A DNA stretch of 64,000 bases from an uncultured Roseobacter sp. (lineage in GTDB: Bacteria > Pseudomonadota > Alphaproteobacteria > Rhodobacterales > Rhodobacteraceae), in NCBI RefSeq assembly GCF_947495275.1, contig NZ_CANLYL010000001.1:124001-188000 (forward strand), read 5' to 3'. Within the stretch, counting starts at the first letter, position 1; each line of letters starts with the position of its first letter. Both the position numbers and the translations under genes were made by a program. Below are positions 63,688 through 64,000 of the stretch, piece by piece. The notes under the pieces were generated by a model that did no database searches, was not told the DNA's origin, and saw only the letters and a list, made by a program, of their open reading frames with translations.

Positions 63688-64000
63688 CTATCGCGAATTT
63701 GCCAGCTGCAGCTTTCTAAGCGCGGGTAAAAACCCATTGTGGCGCGTTACGGCGCCGGTCGAGGCCATCCCAATGCAGTACTTCGAGCAACGCTTGGTCG
63801 GATGATGGTGAAACCCGCGCAGGATTTTATCGGCAAGACCATTCCCGCGCGCGGATTTCGTTTCCACGATGAACATCTCGGGTTGAACTTTGCGGAATAT
63901 CCCATTGGCTTCGAATTGCAGACCGGTATCGATGGTCATACGCTCACCGCCCGCCTTGGCCACCAGTGTTATGCGCTCGTATTGCATGGCAATGACGGGG
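63688..64000 (-). CDS. VTC-domain (polyphosphate polymerase-like) protein, C-terminal end
   Basis: About 104 residues of the C-terminus are visible and the frame runs off the right window edge. 'YERITLVAKAGGERMTIDTGL' shows the VTC domain in two parts: 'ERITLVAK' and 'ERMTIDTGLQF'; then 'MFIVETKSARGNG' and 'SKYCIGM', all typical of CYTH/VTC-fold proteins. Eukaryotic VTC4 makes polyphosphate; bacterial forms are often encoded with a CotH or a membrane DUF4956 partner. No partner can be seen here. The internal ATG at 63987 is not the true start. Confidence 0.82.
   Translation of the reverse strand, partial: PVIAMQYERITLVAKAGGERMTIDTGLQFEANGIFRKVQPEMFIVETKSARGNGLADKILRGFHHHPTKRCSKYCIGMASTGAVTRHNGFLPALRKLQLANSR

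Noticed and set aside
63515-63805. 96-codon plus-strand frame after the MATE gene
   Set aside because: It contains the terminator hairpin and lies antisense to the VTC gene end.
1-64000. CRISPR array, rRNA genes or prophage structural genes
   Set aside because: No regularly spaced repeats, rRNA-like sequence or capsid/tail genes were seen.

Overview
The window looks like a chromosomal segment of a marine alphaproteobacterium of the Roseobacter type (Rhodobacteraceae). The basis is inference from gene content: two TRAP transporters, an aglEFGAK-type alpha-glucoside locus with a LacI regulator, a TamA/TamB pair, large RTX proteins with their own type I secretion system, GC-rich codon use, and a mobilization module of a type common in alphaproteobacteria. 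No 16S or other phylogenetic marker is present.

Layout. 1-6900: the end of an EAL phosphodiesterase, a TRAP transporter (dctP-dctQ-dctM, minus strand), acetyl-CoA synthetase and a flavin reductase. 6914-12351: tamA-tamB. 12594-23853: a secretion/signalling block made of a giant FecR/cadherin-like/VWA/RTX protein, a CHASE2 adenylate cyclase, and a TolC-ABC-HlyD type I secretion operon that probably exports the RTX protein. 24056-33569: a DUF3307 membrane protein, then the alpha-glucoside ABC transporter and glucosidase operon with divergent LacI regulator and a GH1 beta-glucosidase. 33566-35323: a di-heme peroxidase and a Sel1-repeat protein whose 5' ends collide.

35361-42882: a compact catabolic locus. 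One minus-strand operon encodes an SsuD-like flavin monooxygenase, an aldo/keto reductase, a flavin reductase and a TRAP transporter. A GntR-type regulator and a Gfo/Idh/MocA oxidoreductase are transcribed divergently. The trio matches SmoC-SmoB-SmoA of the oxidative (sulfo-SMO) sulfoquinovose pathway. The Gfo/Idh protein could be the NAD-dependent sulfoquinovosidase. Here the transporter is TRAP rather than ABC. A 2-oxoglutarate/Fe(II) oxygenase and an unknown protein follow.

44765-about 55050: a genomic island beginning at tRNA-Thr(TGT). It holds a tyrosine integrase split by a frameshift, then an AT-rich three-gene cassette (metallophosphoesterase, ORC/Cdc6-like AAA ATPase, and an unrecognised two-part protein) with overlapping or abutting reading frames. 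After these come a serine resolvase with a cluster of TGTTCA/TGAACA repeats, an IS fragment, and a mobilization operon (small gene, mobC, relaxase). I read this as a decaying integrative mobilizable element carrying a probable, possibly undescribed, anti-phage or other conflict system.

55055-64000: an operon of a P-loop NTPase and an ABC-exporter-like protein whose nucleotide-binding motifs are degenerate; a sensor kinase followed by what looks like a stump of its response regulator; a two-gene unit of a multi-TM membrane protein and a membrane-anchored ClpP-like protein; a MATE exporter; and the C-terminal end of a VTC-type polyphosphate polymerase-domain protein running off the window.
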